Of a stretch of 64,000 bases of DNA, positions 9,894 to 18,635 are shown in pieces. Positions within the stretch are counted from its first letter, which is position 1, and each line of letters opens with the position of its first letter. Below the pieces are notes generated by a model. The model was not told where the DNA came from and did no database searches. It saw only the letters and a program-made list of their open reading frames with translations. Source of the DNA: Limnohabitans sp. TEGF004 (lineage in GTDB: Bacteria > Pseudomonadota > Gammaproteobacteria > Burkholderiales > Burkholderiaceae_C); contig NZ_AP027056.1 in NCBI RefSeq assembly GCF_027924965.1, positions 1,984,001 to 2,048,000 of the forward strand, given 5' to 3'. A program made the position numbers and the translations under genes.

Positions 9894-10586
9894 TTAGCGT
9901 CCCGCCTCGTCCCACGAGGCGGCAGCGCGTAACAAGCGCTCAATGTCACGCTTGGTTTTCAAAGCTGCTTCAGGGCTGAGTTTCGCTGGAAAGCGCATCA
10001 TCCATTGGCCGTGCGGGTCGACCAAATACAAATGGTCTTGCAAAGCTTGTCCTTGTGCGGGTTGCAGCCATTGCGCCAACGCCTCTTCGTTCACACGCAG
10101 CACCGTGGCTTCTTTCAGGCCTGGTGTGATGCTGCTGGGAATGTCTGCGTTGTCATGGATCAACCACACCCAATCGGTACGCGCACGGTCTTTACCAAGG
10201 CCCGCCAAAATTTGACGCTGCAAATACAGCTGCTGTTGGCAATCGGCTTGGCAATTGCCACCATTCACGCTGATCAAAAGCCATTGGCCTTTGAGCGATG
10301 GCAACTGCACACCATCGCCATTCAGTGCTCGCGCTGTCACATCAGGCAAGGCGCGTACGGGTTCAATCAAATCGCCAAAATTGCGACGCCCCTCGGGGCG
10401 CACCACGTAATACGTGAAATATGAAGCCACCACAGGTGCTGCACACACGAGCAACACCAAGATCATTCGTAAACGGCCCATGGCTGTGCGCTTGGCGTCG
10501 GTGTGCAAGGCATCGGCGGGTGAAGGCAAGTCATACACCGTCATGCCCAAGGGCTGCTGAGATTTAGAGCGAGGAACGTCTTGCAT
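9894..10586 (-). CDS. Membrane-anchored thioredoxin-fold protein of the cox locus
   Basis: Protein of 230 residues with one transmembrane helix near residues 40-60 and a periplasmic domain. That domain has the SCO-like pattern KGQWLLISVNGGNCQADCQQ, with a C-x3-C pair where SCO proteins bind copper, and ends in a DPHGQWMMRFP strand typical of thioredoxin-like folds. It lies between surf1 (overlapping its end by 23 bases) and ctaA, the usual place of this family in Burkholderiales. A role in copper or disulfide handling during oxidase assembly is likely but inferred. An internal ATG at 10544 is an alternative start. Confidence 0.75.
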   Translation of the reverse strand: MQDVPRSKSQQPLGMTVYDLPSPADALHTDAKRTAMGRLRMILVLLVCAAPVVASYFTYYVVRPEGRRNFGDLIEPVRALPDVTARALNGDGVQLPSLKGQWLLISVNGGNCQADCQQQLYLQRQILAGLGKDRARTDWVWLIHDNADIPSSITPGLKEATVLRVNEEALAQWLQPAQGQALQDHLYLVDPHGQWMMRFPAKLSPEAALKTKRDIERLLRAAASWDEAGR

Positions 10587-11337
10587 GTCGATAAGGTTGA
10601 ATGAATTGGAACCAAATGTAGAGCATCAGCTGCAGTGCAGCGAGTGCAAACCATTGAAAGGCATAGGCTAAGTTTTTTTCAACACCCGCCGTGATCTCAG
10701 GCCACTCACGCAGCAGACCATCGGAAGCAGCGTCGGTTTGTAAAACCACAGCGGCGAGCGCACCACCGGTGTCAGAGGCATAAGTATCTAAATCCAGATT
10801 TTGCCGAATCTTAGATACCCCTGATGCTGTGCTTGTTGCTTGCGGCTCTTGACTCAATGCCATCAAGCGAGAAGGCGGCGGGGCTATACGGCCATTCACT
10901 TGCACCCAACCACCTGGTGTTTGAATCGCGGGCAGCAGCGTTCGGTCCAACTGATGACGTGGCACCCAGCCACGCTGCACCAGCACACGCGTCGAGGCAT
11001 CCAGCTGCAAAGGGGTGAGGACCCAAAAACCAGCGCGACCGTTCATGGCCCGATTGTCCAAATAGAGGGTGTGCTCAGGCAGCCATTCACCTTGCAACAC
11101 CACGCGTTGATGCAGCGATTTGAAGTACGAAGGCTGGCCCAACACAGCGGCCGTGTTCAGAATAGGCTCCGCCATTTGAGCCATGATGGCCGCATGGCGT
11201 TGCTCTTTTTCGGCAGCACGCGAGAGCTGCCAAAATCCCAATCGCGTCGTCAACACCACACCGACCAACATAGCCAGTGTCACCCAAGCAAAAGCACGGT
11301 GACGTGGAACAGAGATAATGGTGGCCATGAAATTCAT
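10564..11337 (-). CDS. SURF1 family oxidase assembly protein
   Basis: Assembly factor of about 257 residues that promotes heme A insertion into subunit I. It has the family arrangement of one N-terminal transmembrane helix (WVTLAMLVGVVLTTRLGFWQ), a periplasmic domain (YLDNRAMNGRAGFWVLTPL) and one C-terminal helix before the positively charged tail. The ATG at 11337 has a GGCGAG site seven bases upstream and is preferred over the long frame starting at 11424. Its start region overlaps the start of the divergent twin-transmembrane gene. Confidence 0.88.
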   Translation of the reverse strand: MNFMATIISVPRHRAFAWVTLAMLVGVVLTTRLGFWQLSRAAEKEQRHAAIMAQMAEPILNTAAVLGQPSYFKSLHQRVVLQGEWLPEHTLYLDNRAMNGRAGFWVLTPLQLDASTRVLVQRGWVPRHQLDRTLLPAIQTPGGWVQVNGRIAPPPSRLMALSQEPQATSTASGVSKIRQNLDLDTYASDTGGALAAVVLQTDAASDGLLREWPEITAGVEKNLAYAFQWFALAALQLMLYIWFQFIQPYRHARRSSL

Positions 11338-11548
11338 TGTTGCACTCGCCTTCTTAGCCATCCTCGCCAGCTTGGGCTCCGCCTTGGTCTTCATGATGCG
11401 CAATGGGCGCAGCGGTGAGACCAAATCGGGTCAGATGGTGAAAGCCTTGGGGCTCAGGGTCGGTATTTCAATCGTCTTGTTTATTTGTGTGTTGATTGGC
11501 TGGCAGCTGGGTTACATACAACCCACCGGCATTGCTGCGGGCCAATAA
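11327..11548 (+). CDS. Twin transmembrane protein (DUF2909)
   Basis: Small protein of 73 residues with two hydrophobic helices separated by a short charged loop (MMRNGRSGETKSGQ). It begins MKFIVALAFLAILAS, the family's usual start; an ATG at 11318 would add three residues. It is the only plus-strand gene inside the oxidase locus, and its start codon lies within the first codons of surf1 on the other strand. The family is conserved beside surf1 in Burkholderiales; its function is not known, but an oxidase-related role is suggested by that conservation. Confidence 0.75.
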   Translation: MKFIVALAFLAILASLGSALVFMMRNGRSGETKSGQMVKALGLRVGISIVLFICVLIGWQLGYIQPTGIAAGQ

Positions 11549-11565
11549 ATTTCAGCAAACAAAAA

Positions 11566-11589
11566 CAAAGGCCGCGCATGCGGCCTTTG
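11566..11589 (-). terminator. Rho-independent terminator after coxC
   Basis: Perfect hairpin CAAAGGCCGC-GCAT-GCGGCCTTTG. On the minus strand it is followed by TTTTTGTTTG, so it terminates coxC transcription. On the plus strand the tail is poor but it may also serve the twin-transmembrane gene. Confidence 0.8.
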
Positions 11590-11607
11590 TCACGTCTGGG
11601 TGTTGTC

Positions 11608-12489
11608 TTACAGCCAGTACACCAAGATGTACAAGCCCAACCAGACCACGTCTACAAAGTGCCAGTACCAAGCGGCACCTTCAAAGCCGAAATGCTTGTC
11701 CGCTGTGAAGTGGCCTTTTTGCAAACGCAAGGTGATCACCAACAACATCAACATACCCAAGAACACGTGAAAACCGTGAAAACCTGTGAGCATGTAAAAC
11801 GTCGAACCATACACACCCGAGGTGAGCTTGAGGTTCATGTCGCTGTAGGCATGGGCGTATTCATAGCCTTGCACAAACAAGAACACCACGCCCAACAACA
11901 CCGTGAGCCACATGAACTTGATCGTGGTGTCGCGCTTGTTTTGAATCAACGCGTGGTGCGCGATCGTCAGCGTCACGCCCGATGTCAACAACAAGGCGGT
12001 GTTGATGGTGGGCAACCAGAACGGTGTCATCACTTGGAAGGGCTCAATGATTCCTGCAGGTGAAGCTGTCATGCCTGCCGCAGCTGTGGGCCACACGGCT
12101 TTGAAATCAGGCCATAGCAAGGCGTTGTCCAAGCTACCCAACATCGGCACAGAGTGCGAGCGAGCCCACCACAAGGCAGAAAAGAAAGCACCAAAGAACA
12201 TCACTTCAGAGAAGATGAACCAGCTCATGCTCCAGCGGAATGACAAATCGATTTTGTGACCGTATTGACCGCCTTCGCTCTCGGAAATGGCATCGCCGAA
12301 CCATTGGTACAACACACCCAGCCAAAATGCAAGGCCAAAGAACAGGCAGTACTTGCCCCACTCTGCCCCATTGATCCATTGGCCTGCGCCAAGGATCACA
12401 AAAAACAGTCCCAAAGCAGCCATCGCCGGATGGCGTGACTCACCAGGTACGTAGTAGTAAGGCGTTGAGCCGTGTGAGGTGCTACTCAT
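11608..12489 (-). CDS. coxC: Cytochrome c oxidase subunit III
   Basis: Seven-helix integral membrane subunit of 293 residues. The family motifs FHGFHVFLGMLML and the C-terminal WYWHFVDVVWLGLYILVYWL are present. The start at 12489 follows an AAGGAG site at good spacing; the longer frame adds eight residues. It is 13 bases downstream of the DUF2970 gene and is followed by a strong terminator. It completes the core subunits I-III of the oxidase encoded here. Confidence 0.95.
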   Translation of the reverse strand: MSSTSHGSTPYYYVPGESRHPAMAALGLFFVILGAGQWINGAEWGKYCLFFGLAFWLGVLYQWFGDAISESEGGQYGHKIDLSFRWSMSWFIFSEVMFFGAFFSALWWARSHSVPMLGSLDNALLWPDFKAVWPTAAAGMTASPAGIIEPFQVMTPFWLPTINTALLLTSGVTLTIAHHALIQNKRDTTIKFMWLTVLLGVVFLFVQGYEYAHAYSDMNLKLTSGVYGSTFYMLTGFHGFHVFLGMLMLLVITLRLQKGHFTADKHFGFEGAAWYWHFVDVVWLGLYILVYWL

Positions 12490-12502
12490 ATCCACTCCTT
12501 CA

Positions 12503-12697
12503 TTATTTCGCAACGACCAGATTGACCAAAACGATCAAGCTGATGACAAACACAAAAACTGCAACCAAGCCCACACCCAGCACATGCAAGGGCGTGATCT
12601 TGTCGATATCTTCTTGGAACTCGCTACTTTTACGAATTCCCAAAAATGACCATGCCACCGCCTTGACCGAACGCATGAGCGAGGTTTTGTTACTCAT
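12503..12697 (-). CDS. DUF2970 small membrane protein
   Basis: Protein of 64 residues with one C-terminal transmembrane helix (VLGVGLVAVFVFVISLIVLV) and a short basic N-terminus containing SFLGIRKSSEFQEDI. It matches the DUF2970 family, regularly found between ctaG and coxC in Betaproteobacteria. Its ATG overlaps the stop of ctaG by four bases, showing translational coupling. No biochemical role is established; position suggests an oxidase accessory function. Confidence 0.8.
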   Translation of the reverse strand: MSNKTSLMRSVKAVAWSFLGIRKSSEFQEDIDKITPLHVLGVGLVAVFVFVISLIVLVNLVVAK

Positions 12698-13299
12698 ACG
12701 CCCACCTTGACTTGGCGCGGCTCATCCAAAGCAGCGGTAGGCGCTGCTGGGGTTTTAGAGCCGACTTCAAAAAAGGTATACGACAAGGTAATGGTGGTCA
12801 CATCTTTGGCTAACTTGGGGTCAATCACAAACACCACAGGCCACTGCTTTTTCTCGCCAGGTGCCAAGGTGTATTGGTTGAAACAGAAACATTCCAATTT
12901 ATTGAAATGCGCTGCCGCTTGGCGTGGCGCATAACTCGGAATGGCTTGGGCAGACATGACGCGGTCTTGCACGTTTTCAAACTCGTACATGACCGTCATC
13001 ATCTCGCCGGGGTGCACTTGCAAAGAGCTTTGCGCAGGCTTGAACTTCCAAGGGCCGCGTGCATTGGCATCGAACTCGACCGTGATGGTGCGGCTCGTGT
13101 CCACTTGCGTGTTTTTCGCTTTGGCACGTGCGTTGCCAGAGCCTGGAATTTCGCGCTCGCCCAAAGCCAAGATGTTGATGCCTGTGAACTCACAGATCGC
13201 TTTGTACATGGGCACCAAGGCATAACCAAATGCAAACATGCCAGCCGCCACGACGACGAGCTTTTTGAACATCAACAAGTTATGACGAGGTGAGGCCAT
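12694..13299 (-). CDS. ctaG: Cytochrome c oxidase assembly protein CtaG/Cox11
   Basis: Copper chaperone of 201 residues for the CuB site of subunit I. One N-terminal helix (MFAFGYALVPMYKAICEF) anchors it, and a periplasmic immunoglobulin-like domain follows. The copper-binding cysteines lie in LECFCFNQYTLAPGEKK near residue 130, the defining motif of the family. It starts five bases after the 36-residue assembly ORF and overlaps the DUF2970 start, within the cox operon. Confidence 0.95.
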   Translation of the reverse strand: MASPRHNLLMFKKLVVVAAGMFAFGYALVPMYKAICEFTGINILALGEREIPGSGNARAKAKNTQVDTSRTITVEFDANARGPWKFKPAQSSLQVHPGEMMTVMYEFENVQDRVMSAQAIPSYAPRQAAAHFNKLECFCFNQYTLAPGEKKQWPVVFVIDPKLAKDVTTITLSYTFFEVGSKTPAAPTAALDEPRQVKVGV

Positions 13300-13303
13300 G
13301 GCT

Positions 13304-13414
13304 TCAGCGGTTCAACAACATGACTTTGACAAAAAATCCGACAAAGAACACCACCGCCACAGAGGCCAAAATCAGGCCCAAGCGGAGGTTGTTTTTGCGT
13401 TGATCTTGCGTCAT
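13304..13414 (-). CDS. Cytochrome oxidase small assembly protein (36 aa)
   Basis: A 36-residue ORF found by reading the gap between coxA and ctaG. It begins MTQDQRKNNLRLGLILAS and ends in a VVFFVGFFVKVMLLNR tail: a short basic N-terminus followed by one transmembrane helix. The ATG is two bases after the coxA stop and its TGA is four bases before the ctaG start, so it fills the space exactly. Burkholderiales carry an annotated small oxidase assembly protein of this size and layout at this place. Its exact role is not known. Confidence 0.8.
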   Translation of the reverse strand: MTQDQRKNNLRLGLILASVAVVFFVGFFVKVMLLNR

Positions 13415-13416
13415 GT

Positions 13417-15033
13417 TCAACCAATCACGCGAGTTGCTGTGGCATCCAGCTTGGGTGGGGTCTCAAAGGTGTGGAAAGGTGCAGGTGAAGGCACTTCCCA
13501 TTCCAAACCTTCAGCCGCTTCCCAAGGCTTGGCAGCCGCTTTCTCGCCGTGACCGCGCATCGCTGGCAACACCACAAACAAGAAGAAGTACACCTGCGCA
13601 AAACCGAAGAAGAACGCACCGATCGATGCCACTGCATTGAAGTCAGCAAACTGCATGGGGTAGTCAGCGTAGCGACGAGGCATGCCAGCCAGACCCAAGA
13701 AGTGCATCGGGAAGAACGTGACGTTGAACGAAATCAAGGTCCACCAGAAGTGAATCTGACCGCGCGTTTCGTTGTACATCACGCCGGTCCACTTGGGGCA
13801 CCAGTAGTAGAAGCCAGCGAACATGGCAAACAACGAACCCGCCACCAGCACATAGTGGAAGTGAGCCACCACGTAGTAGGTGTCTTGCACCTGCGTATCA
13901 ATCGGCGCCATCGACAGGATCAGGCCCGTGAAACCACCCATGGTGAACACAAAGATGAAGCCCACAGCAAACAACATGGGTGTTTCAAACGTCATGGAGC
14001 CGCGCCACATGGTGGCAATCCAGTTGAACACCTTCACGCCTGTGGGCACAGAGATCAACATCGTGGCGTACATGAAGAACAACTGGCCGGTCACAGGCAT
14101 GCCTGTGGCATACATGTGGTGTGCCCAAACGATGAACGACAAAATCGCGATCGACGATGTGGCATACACCATGGAGGCATAACCAAACAATTTCTTGCGA
14201 GCAAATGCGGGCACGATGTGGCTGATGATGCCGAAGGCCGGCAAGATCATGATGTACACCTCTGGGTGACCGAAGAACCAGAAGATGTGCTGGTACATGA
14301 TGGGGTCACCGCCGCCAGCGGGGTTGAAGAAGGTCGTGCCAAAGTGGCGGTCTGTCAGCGTCATGGTGATCGCGCCAGCCAACACGGGCATGACAGCGAT
14401 CAACAAGTAAGCCGTGATCAACCAAGTCCAGACAAACATCGGCATCTTCATCAAGGTCATGCCTGGCGCGCGCATATTCAGCACGGTCACGATGATGTTG
14501 ATGGAACCCATGATGGACGACGCACCCAACACGTGCATGGCAAAAATACCAGCGTCCATGGAGGGGCCCATTTGCAGGGTCAGCGGTGCATAAAGCGTCC
14601 AACCCGCAGCGGGTGCACCACCTGGCATAAAGAACGAGCCCGCCAACATGGCAGCCGCAGGAATCATCAACCAGAAGCTGAAGTTGTTCATGCGGGCAAA
14701 GGCCATGTCAGACGCGCCGATTTGCAACGGAATCATCCAGTTCGCAAAACCCACGAAGGCGGGCATGATGGCGCCGAACACCATGATGAGTCCATGCATG
14801 GTGGTGAGCTGGTTGAACAACTCGGGGTTGACCAACTGCAAGCCGGGCTGGAACAGCTCAGCGCGAATCAACAGCGCCAAGACGCCACCGATGATCAGCA
14901 TGGTGAAAGCGAACAACAGGTACAAAGTACCAATGTCTTTGTGGTTGGTGGCGTACACCCAACGACGCCAGCCGTGAGGCGCGCCGTGGTGGTCATCGTG
15001 ACCGTGGCCGTGAGAATCGAGTACTGCGCTCAT
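13417..15033 (-). CDS. coxA: Cytochrome c oxidase subunit I
   Basis: Catalytic subunit of 538 residues with twelve transmembrane helices, carrying heme a, heme a3 and CuB. CuB and heme ligands are visible in [22 protein letters not shown] and VAHFHYVLV, and the low-spin heme histidine in [16 protein letters not shown] histidine-rich N-terminus ([10 protein letters not shown]) is also present. It lies 25 bases downstream of coxB and is followed directly by the small assembly ORF. It is an aa3-type proton pump by family; the D- and K-channel residues were not individually checked. Confidence 0.97.
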   Translation of the reverse strand: MSAVLDSHGHGHDDHHGAPHGWRRWVYATNHKDIGTLYLLFAFTMLIIGGVLALLIRAELFQPGLQLVNPELFNQLTTMHGLIMVFGAIMPAFVGFANWMIPLQIGASDMAFARMNNFSFWLMIPAAAMLAGSFFMPGGAPAAGWTLYAPLTLQMGPSMDAGIFAMHVLGASSIMGSINIIVTVLNMRAPGMTLMKMPMFVWTWLITAYLLIAVMPVLAGAITMTLTDRHFGTTFFNPAGGGDPIMYQHIFWFFGHPEVYIMILPAFGIISHIVPAFARKKLFGYASMVYATSSIAILSFIVWAHHMYATGMPVTGQLFFMYATMLISVPTGVKVFNWIATMWRGSMTFETPMLFAVGFIFVFTMGGFTGLILSMAPIDTQVQDTYYVVAHFHYVLVAGSLFAMFAGFYYWCPKWTGVMYNETRGQIHFWWTLISFNVTFFPMHFLGLAGMPRRYADYPMQFADFNAVASIGAFFFGFAQVYFFLFVVLPAMRGHGEKAAAKPWEAAEGLEWEVPSPAPFHTFETPPKLDATATRVIG

Positions 15034-15058
15034 GATGTGTTCCTTCTAAACGCTAGTT

Positions 15059-16225
15059 TTAACGGGCGGCCTTGACATCGGCAGGCTGAACCAGCTGGCC
15101 GGTCTTGTTGGACCAATTGTTTTTCGTGAAAGTAATCACAGCGGCAATGTCTGTGTCACTGAGTTGCTTCCAAGCAGGCATAGTCAAATTGTTTTGGCCG
15201 TTCAACAACACTTTGATCTGCTTATTCTTGTCAGCATCCAACACCACGGCAGCACCGTCGAGTGGTTTGATCGGGCCAGCGCCCTTGCCATTGGGTTGGT
15301 GGCAAGCGGCACAGTTAGCCGCATACACCTTCTCACCACGCTTAGACAAATCGGCCAAATTCCAAACCTTGGCAGGGTCGTCCATCTTGGCGGCCATCTT
15401 CTTTTGCTCTGTAGCAACCCAGGCACTGTAGTCAGCGGCACTGAGCACCTTCACATGAATCGGCATGTAGGCGTGCTCTTTGCCACACAACTCTTGGCAC
15501 TGGCCGTAGTAGTCGCCCACAGCTTCTGCACGGAACCATGTATCACGCACAAAGCCGGGAATCGCATCTTGCTTGACGCCGAGGGACGGCACAGCAAACG
15601 CGTGAATCACGTCATTGGCGGTGGTGATGATGCGCACCTTTTTGTTGACGGGCACCACCAGTGGGTTATCCACTTTCAACAGGTAGTTGTCGATGTCCAC
15701 GCCCTTGGCGCCGTTGTTTGACATTTCGCGCTGCTCGTTGTCGAGCGTCGAAATGAAAGCAATGCCCTCGCCTTGGCCTTTGATGTAGTCGTAGCCCCAT
15801 TTCCACTGGTAACCCGTGGCTTTGATGGTGAGGTCAGCATTGGATGTGTCCTTTTGAGCCACCACCGCTTTGGTGGCAGGTAAGGCCATCAAGATCACGA
15901 TGATGAAAGGAATGACGGTCCATGCAATTTCGACCTTGACCGATTCGTGAAAGCTGGCCGACTTGTGCCCCACCGATTTGCGGTGCTTCCAGATGGAATA
16001 GAACATCACACCGAACACCGCCACAAAAATGACGGTACAGATGATGAGCATGAACCAATGTAACCAGCCTTGCTCAATGGCAATTTTGGTCGCGCCAGGT
16101 TGGAGGTTCAGTTGTCGAACGCCAGGGCCACCTGGCAAATCGTTCACTGCCCAAGCCGCTGTGCTCGCCCATGCGGCGAGAAACAACACACCTGAAGTCA
16201 ACTTTTGTAAAAGATTGTTCTTCAT
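15059..16225 (-). CDS. coxB: Cytochrome c oxidase subunit II with fused cytochrome c domain
   Basis: Subunit of 388 residues that takes electrons from cytochrome c. A signal peptide is followed by two transmembrane helices (about 55-80 and 100-120). The CuA domain has His208, Cys243, Cys247, His251 and Met254 (CQELCGKEHAYM). A C-terminal class I cytochrome c domain has CAACH at 305-309, so this is a caa3-like arrangement. The long frame from 16351 is rejected, because ATG 16225 begins a clear signal peptide; GTG 16228 is possible since GAGG lies eight bases before it. First gene of the oxidase operon. Confidence 0.96.
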   Translation of the reverse strand: MKNNLLQKLTSGVLFLAAWASTAAWAVNDLPGGPGVRQLNLQPGATKIAIEQGWLHWFMLIICTVIFVAVFGVMFYSIWKHRKSVGHKSASFHESVKVEIAWTVIPFIIVILMALPATKAVVAQKDTSNADLTIKATGYQWKWGYDYIKGQGEGIAFISTLDNEQREMSNNGAKGVDIDNYLLKVDNPLVVPVNKKVRIITTANDVIHAFAVPSLGVKQDAIPGFVRDTWFRAEAVGDYYGQCQELCGKEHAYMPIHVKVLSAADYSAWVATEQKKMAAKMDDPAKVWNLADLSKRGEKVYAANCAACHQPNGKGAGPIKPLDGAAVVLDADKNKQIKVLLNGQNNLTMPAWKQLSDTDIAAVITFTKNNWSNKTGQLVQPADVKAAR

Positions 16226-16279
16226 CACTTTGATTGCCTCAATGTTTTTTATCTTTAGGACTACAAACGCCGCCAAACA

Positions 16280-16293
16280 TTGAGTTAACTCAA
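16280..16293. promoter_or_regulatory. TTGA-N6-TCAA palindrome upstream of coxB (FNR/FixK-like)
   Basis: Perfect 14-base palindrome TTGAGTTAACTCAA, centred about 61 bases before the coxB ATG. It has the TTGA/TCAA core of Crp/Fnr-family sites. A weak -10 (TAAAGA, minus strand 16257-16252) lies where a class II promoter would need it. Binding is inferred; the palindrome itself is certain. Confidence 0.45.
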
Positions 16294-16334
16294 GCTGTCT
16301 TGGTGGGATTTGCGCTACAAGCTTCCACTCAAAA

Positions 16335-17249
16335 TCATACAGAGCGAGCACTAGGGGATTGCCCTAGTAGGGTTCGCATGTCTTGCAACGACACCGAACT
16401 GTGCTGCTCTACTTTCAGGCGTGGCAATGGCTTCAAAGCATGGCCATAAATAACTTCAACCGTCAATGTCAAACGCCCATCTTGCTGTGGTTTAGCCAAC
16501 AATAACAGCGCATTCTCAAACCGCGCCAACCACTGTTTGCCACGCAGACCAGCAAAGCGATCACGGTGTAAGTTGCGGCCCAGCAAGCGAAAGTCTGCAA
16601 TCAAGCTCTGCGTCGATGCATAGGTCAACGTGATGCGCTCCATGTCCATCACGGGCTCTGCAAATCCAGCTTGCACCAGCATGTCACCCCAGTCATGCAT
16701 GTCGGTGAAACTGTGGCATGCAGGCGGCCAACCTTGATTTTGGTACACCTCAGCCAGCTCGCGCAGCGTGTCCGGTCCGAGACACGAGAACATCAAAAAG
16801 CCATCCACAGCTAACAGTTGGTGCCATTTCCGCAACAAAGTTTGCGGATCTTCGCTCGTGTGCAACGCCATATTGGCCCACAACATATCGGCGCTGCCTG
16901 GCTCTGATGCACCAAATGTCAAAGCATCCTGCTTCAACCAGCGCCGCCACCAAGGCGCTTGCAGTGTCTGGCGCGCCAACTGTTCACGTTCAACACTGGT
17001 TTCCAACACTTGGCAATGCGCCTGCGGGTAACGTGCACTTAGCTTGGCGTGCGTTTGCAGGCCGCCACTCACAGGTGCCCAATCCACCCAAAATTTGGGT
17101 TGTAAGCGAATCCACTGCAAACGGTCTTCCATGCGTCGGCCAATTTCCTCGTTCAGCCAAGGCGAAGCCGCATGTGGCCATGCGGCCCAACGGGCACTGG
17201 CCACAGGGTCAAGTGAGGGAGGTGTATCAGGCGAAGACGGTGCAGACAT
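16335..17249 (-). CDS. SAM-dependent methyltransferase, BioC-like
   Basis: Class I methyltransferase of about 304 residues. The part ADMLWANMALHTSEDPQTLL near the middle is the post-motif region of BioC-type enzymes, and FLMFSCLGPDTLRELAEVY follows, as in BioC (malonyl-ACP O-methyltransferase of biotin synthesis). The N-terminal region (ARWAAWPHAASPWLNEEIG) is the form seen in Burkholderiales BioC-like proteins. The start at 17249 removes a poorly conserved extension. It is divergent from comF. No other biotin gene is nearby, so the BioC assignment is moderate. Confidence 0.7.
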   Translation of the reverse strand: MSAPSSPDTPPSLDPVASARWAAWPHAASPWLNEEIGRRMEDRLQWIRLQPKFWVDWAPVSGGLQTHAKLSARYPQAHCQVLETSVEREQLARQTLQAPWWRRWLKQDALTFGASEPGSADMLWANMALHTSEDPQTLLRKWHQLLAVDGFLMFSCLGPDTLRELAEVYQNQGWPPACHSFTDMHDWGDMLVQAGFAEPVMDMERITLTYASTQSLIADFRLLGRNLHRDRFAGLRGKQWLARFENALLLLAKPQQDGRLTLTVEVIYGHALKPLPRLKVEQHSSVSLQDMRTLLGQSPSARSV

Positions 17250-17325
17250 GGTCCCTATTATCGACACCGTGTCCTTCGCAAACATTGCGCTGTGCTTCAA
17301 CCCAAACCAGCGCAATGTCTTTCCA

Positions 17326-18015
17326 ATGCGGGGCATGTTGAAGCTTCCAAGTGTTTGTCATATCTGCCATCGCTGGCCCAGCCAGCCTTTATGCGCGCCC
17401 TGTGTCGAGCGCTTTGCCCAGCCCACGCTGCGCTGCCCCACCTGCGCCCTCACCCTCACACACGCAAGCTGCCGCAACTGCGCCCAGCACCCAAGCCCGC
17501 TAGACGCCTGCGTGGCCGCCGTGAGCTACACCTTTCCATGGGCAGGCTGCATTGCACGCTTTAAGTTTCAAGCCGACCCCAGCCTCGCCTACGCCTTGGC
17601 CCACCTCATGCGTCACGCCCCATGGGTTGAGCCCGCGTTAGATGAGGCCACCCTCGTGGTGCCTATGCCCCTCTCCCACTCCCGCCTGCGCGAACGCGGC
17701 TTTAACCAAGCCCTCGAACTGGCTCGCCACTTGGCCCCACACAAAACCAACGCCCACACCTTACTGCGCCGTGGCGACAGTGCTCATCAAGTTGGGGCCC
17801 CACGTCACGAACGGCTAGAGCATGTGCGGGATGCGTTTTGGGTATCGCCCGACCGTGTGTCTGCCGTGCGCAGTCAGCGTGTGGTGCTGGTAGACGATGT
17901 GATGACCACGGGAGCATCCATGTACGAGGCGGCGCGAGTGTTGAAGGCTGCGGGTGCGGTTCACATCACTGGGCTGGTCCTCGCACGCACAGAAGAACGC
18001 GAAGCGCATCACTAA
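17326..18015 (+). CDS. ComF family phosphoribosyltransferase-like protein
   Basis: Protein of about 229 residues. An N-terminal zinc-ribbon region has paired cysteines (CHICHRW, CAPCVERF, CPTC, CRNC), and a phosphoribosyltransferase domain follows. The PRPP-binding loop is VVLVDDVMTTGASM near residue 190, and the conserved LRERGFNQALELA is near residue 125. The family is linked to DNA uptake in competent bacteria, but its reaction is not settled. The start could also be ATG 17335. It overlaps trmL's upstream ATG, suggesting co-transcription. Confidence 0.85.
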   Translation: MRGMLKLPSVCHICHRWPSQPLCAPCVERFAQPTLRCPTCALTLTHASCRNCAQHPSPLDACVAAVSYTFPWAGCIARFKFQADPSLAYALAHLMRHAPWVEPALDEATLVVPMPLSHSRLRERGFNQALELARHLAPHKTNAHTLLRRGDSAHQVGAPRHERLEHVRDAFWVSPDRVSAVRSQRVVLVDDVMTTGASMYEAARVLKAAGAVHITGLVLARTEEREAHH

Positions 18016-18065
18016 TGCTCTCCAATCAGCCTAGCAGCACCTCGCGCATGCAAGACAATAAGCGC

Positions 18066-18536
18066 ATGTTCCACATCGTCCTCGTCCACCCCGAAATCCC
18101 GCCCAACACCGGCAACGTCATCCGCTTGGCAGCCAACACCGGTTGCACATTGCATTTGATTGAGCCTTTGGGCTTCTCGATGGAAGACAAGCACATGCGC
18201 CGCGCGGGCTTGGACTACCACGAGTACGCGCCCGTGCTGCGCCACGCCGACTGGTCCACGTTTTTGAACGACGCCAAACCCGACCCCGCCCGCATGTTTG
18301 CGATGACCACCAAAGGCTCCAGCACCGCGCACAACACCGCTTTTCAGCCTGGCGATTGGTTTGTATTTGGGTCTGAGACCAGCGGCTTGCCTGTGGACAT
18401 ACGCGAAAGCTTTCCACTCAGCCAGCGCCTGCGCCTGCCCATGCGTGCCGACCAGCGCAGCTTGAACCTGTCAAACTCGGTAGCCGTCATCACCTACGAA
18501 GCTTGGCGACAAAACGGGTTTGTGGGCAAGGCTTAA
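18066..18536 (+). CDS. trmL: tRNA (cytidine(34)-2'-O)-methyltransferase
   Basis: SPOUT-class RNA methyltransferase of 156 residues acting on the wobble base of tRNA-Leu. It begins MFHIVLVHPEIPPNTGNVIR, the family start, and carries the trefoil-knot motifs FVFGSETSGLP and LPMRADQRSLNLSNSVAV, which bind S-adenosylmethionine. E. coli TrmL has 157 residues, supporting this start, although upstream in-frame ATGs at 18015 (overlapping the comF stop) and 18048 exist. Followed by a hairpin. Confidence 0.92.
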   Translation: MFHIVLVHPEIPPNTGNVIRLAANTGCTLHLIEPLGFSMEDKHMRRAGLDYHEYAPVLRHADWSTFLNDAKPDPARMFAMTTKGSSTAHNTAFQPGDWFVFGSETSGLPVDIRESFPLSQRLRLPMRADQRSLNLSNSVAVITYEAWRQNGFVGKA

Positions 18537-18585
18537 GCGTCAAGCCTTATGGCGTTCTGCAAAGCACCATATAGCCTTAGGTTTT

Positions 18586-18611
18586 AAGCCCTCGCCTACA
18601 CTAGAGGGCTT
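18586..18611 (+). terminator. Probable terminator after trmL
   Basis: Hairpin AAGCCCTC-N10-GAGGGCTT with an eight-base-pair stem, followed by TGATTTATATAG, a broken T tract. It lies between trmL and the ferredoxin reductase gene and could also be part of the latter's leader. Confidence 0.5.
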
Positions 18612-18635
18612 GATTTATATAGATTTATTCCTGTC

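Noticed and set aside
13549..15075. A 508-codon open frame on the plus strand
   Set aside because: It is the antisense shadow of coxA; its His- and Gln-rich composition mirrors the codon bias of the minus-strand gene, and no domain is visible.
16226..16351. Upstream extension of coxB
   Set aside because: The extension precedes a clear signal peptide and covers the palindrome and promoter region.
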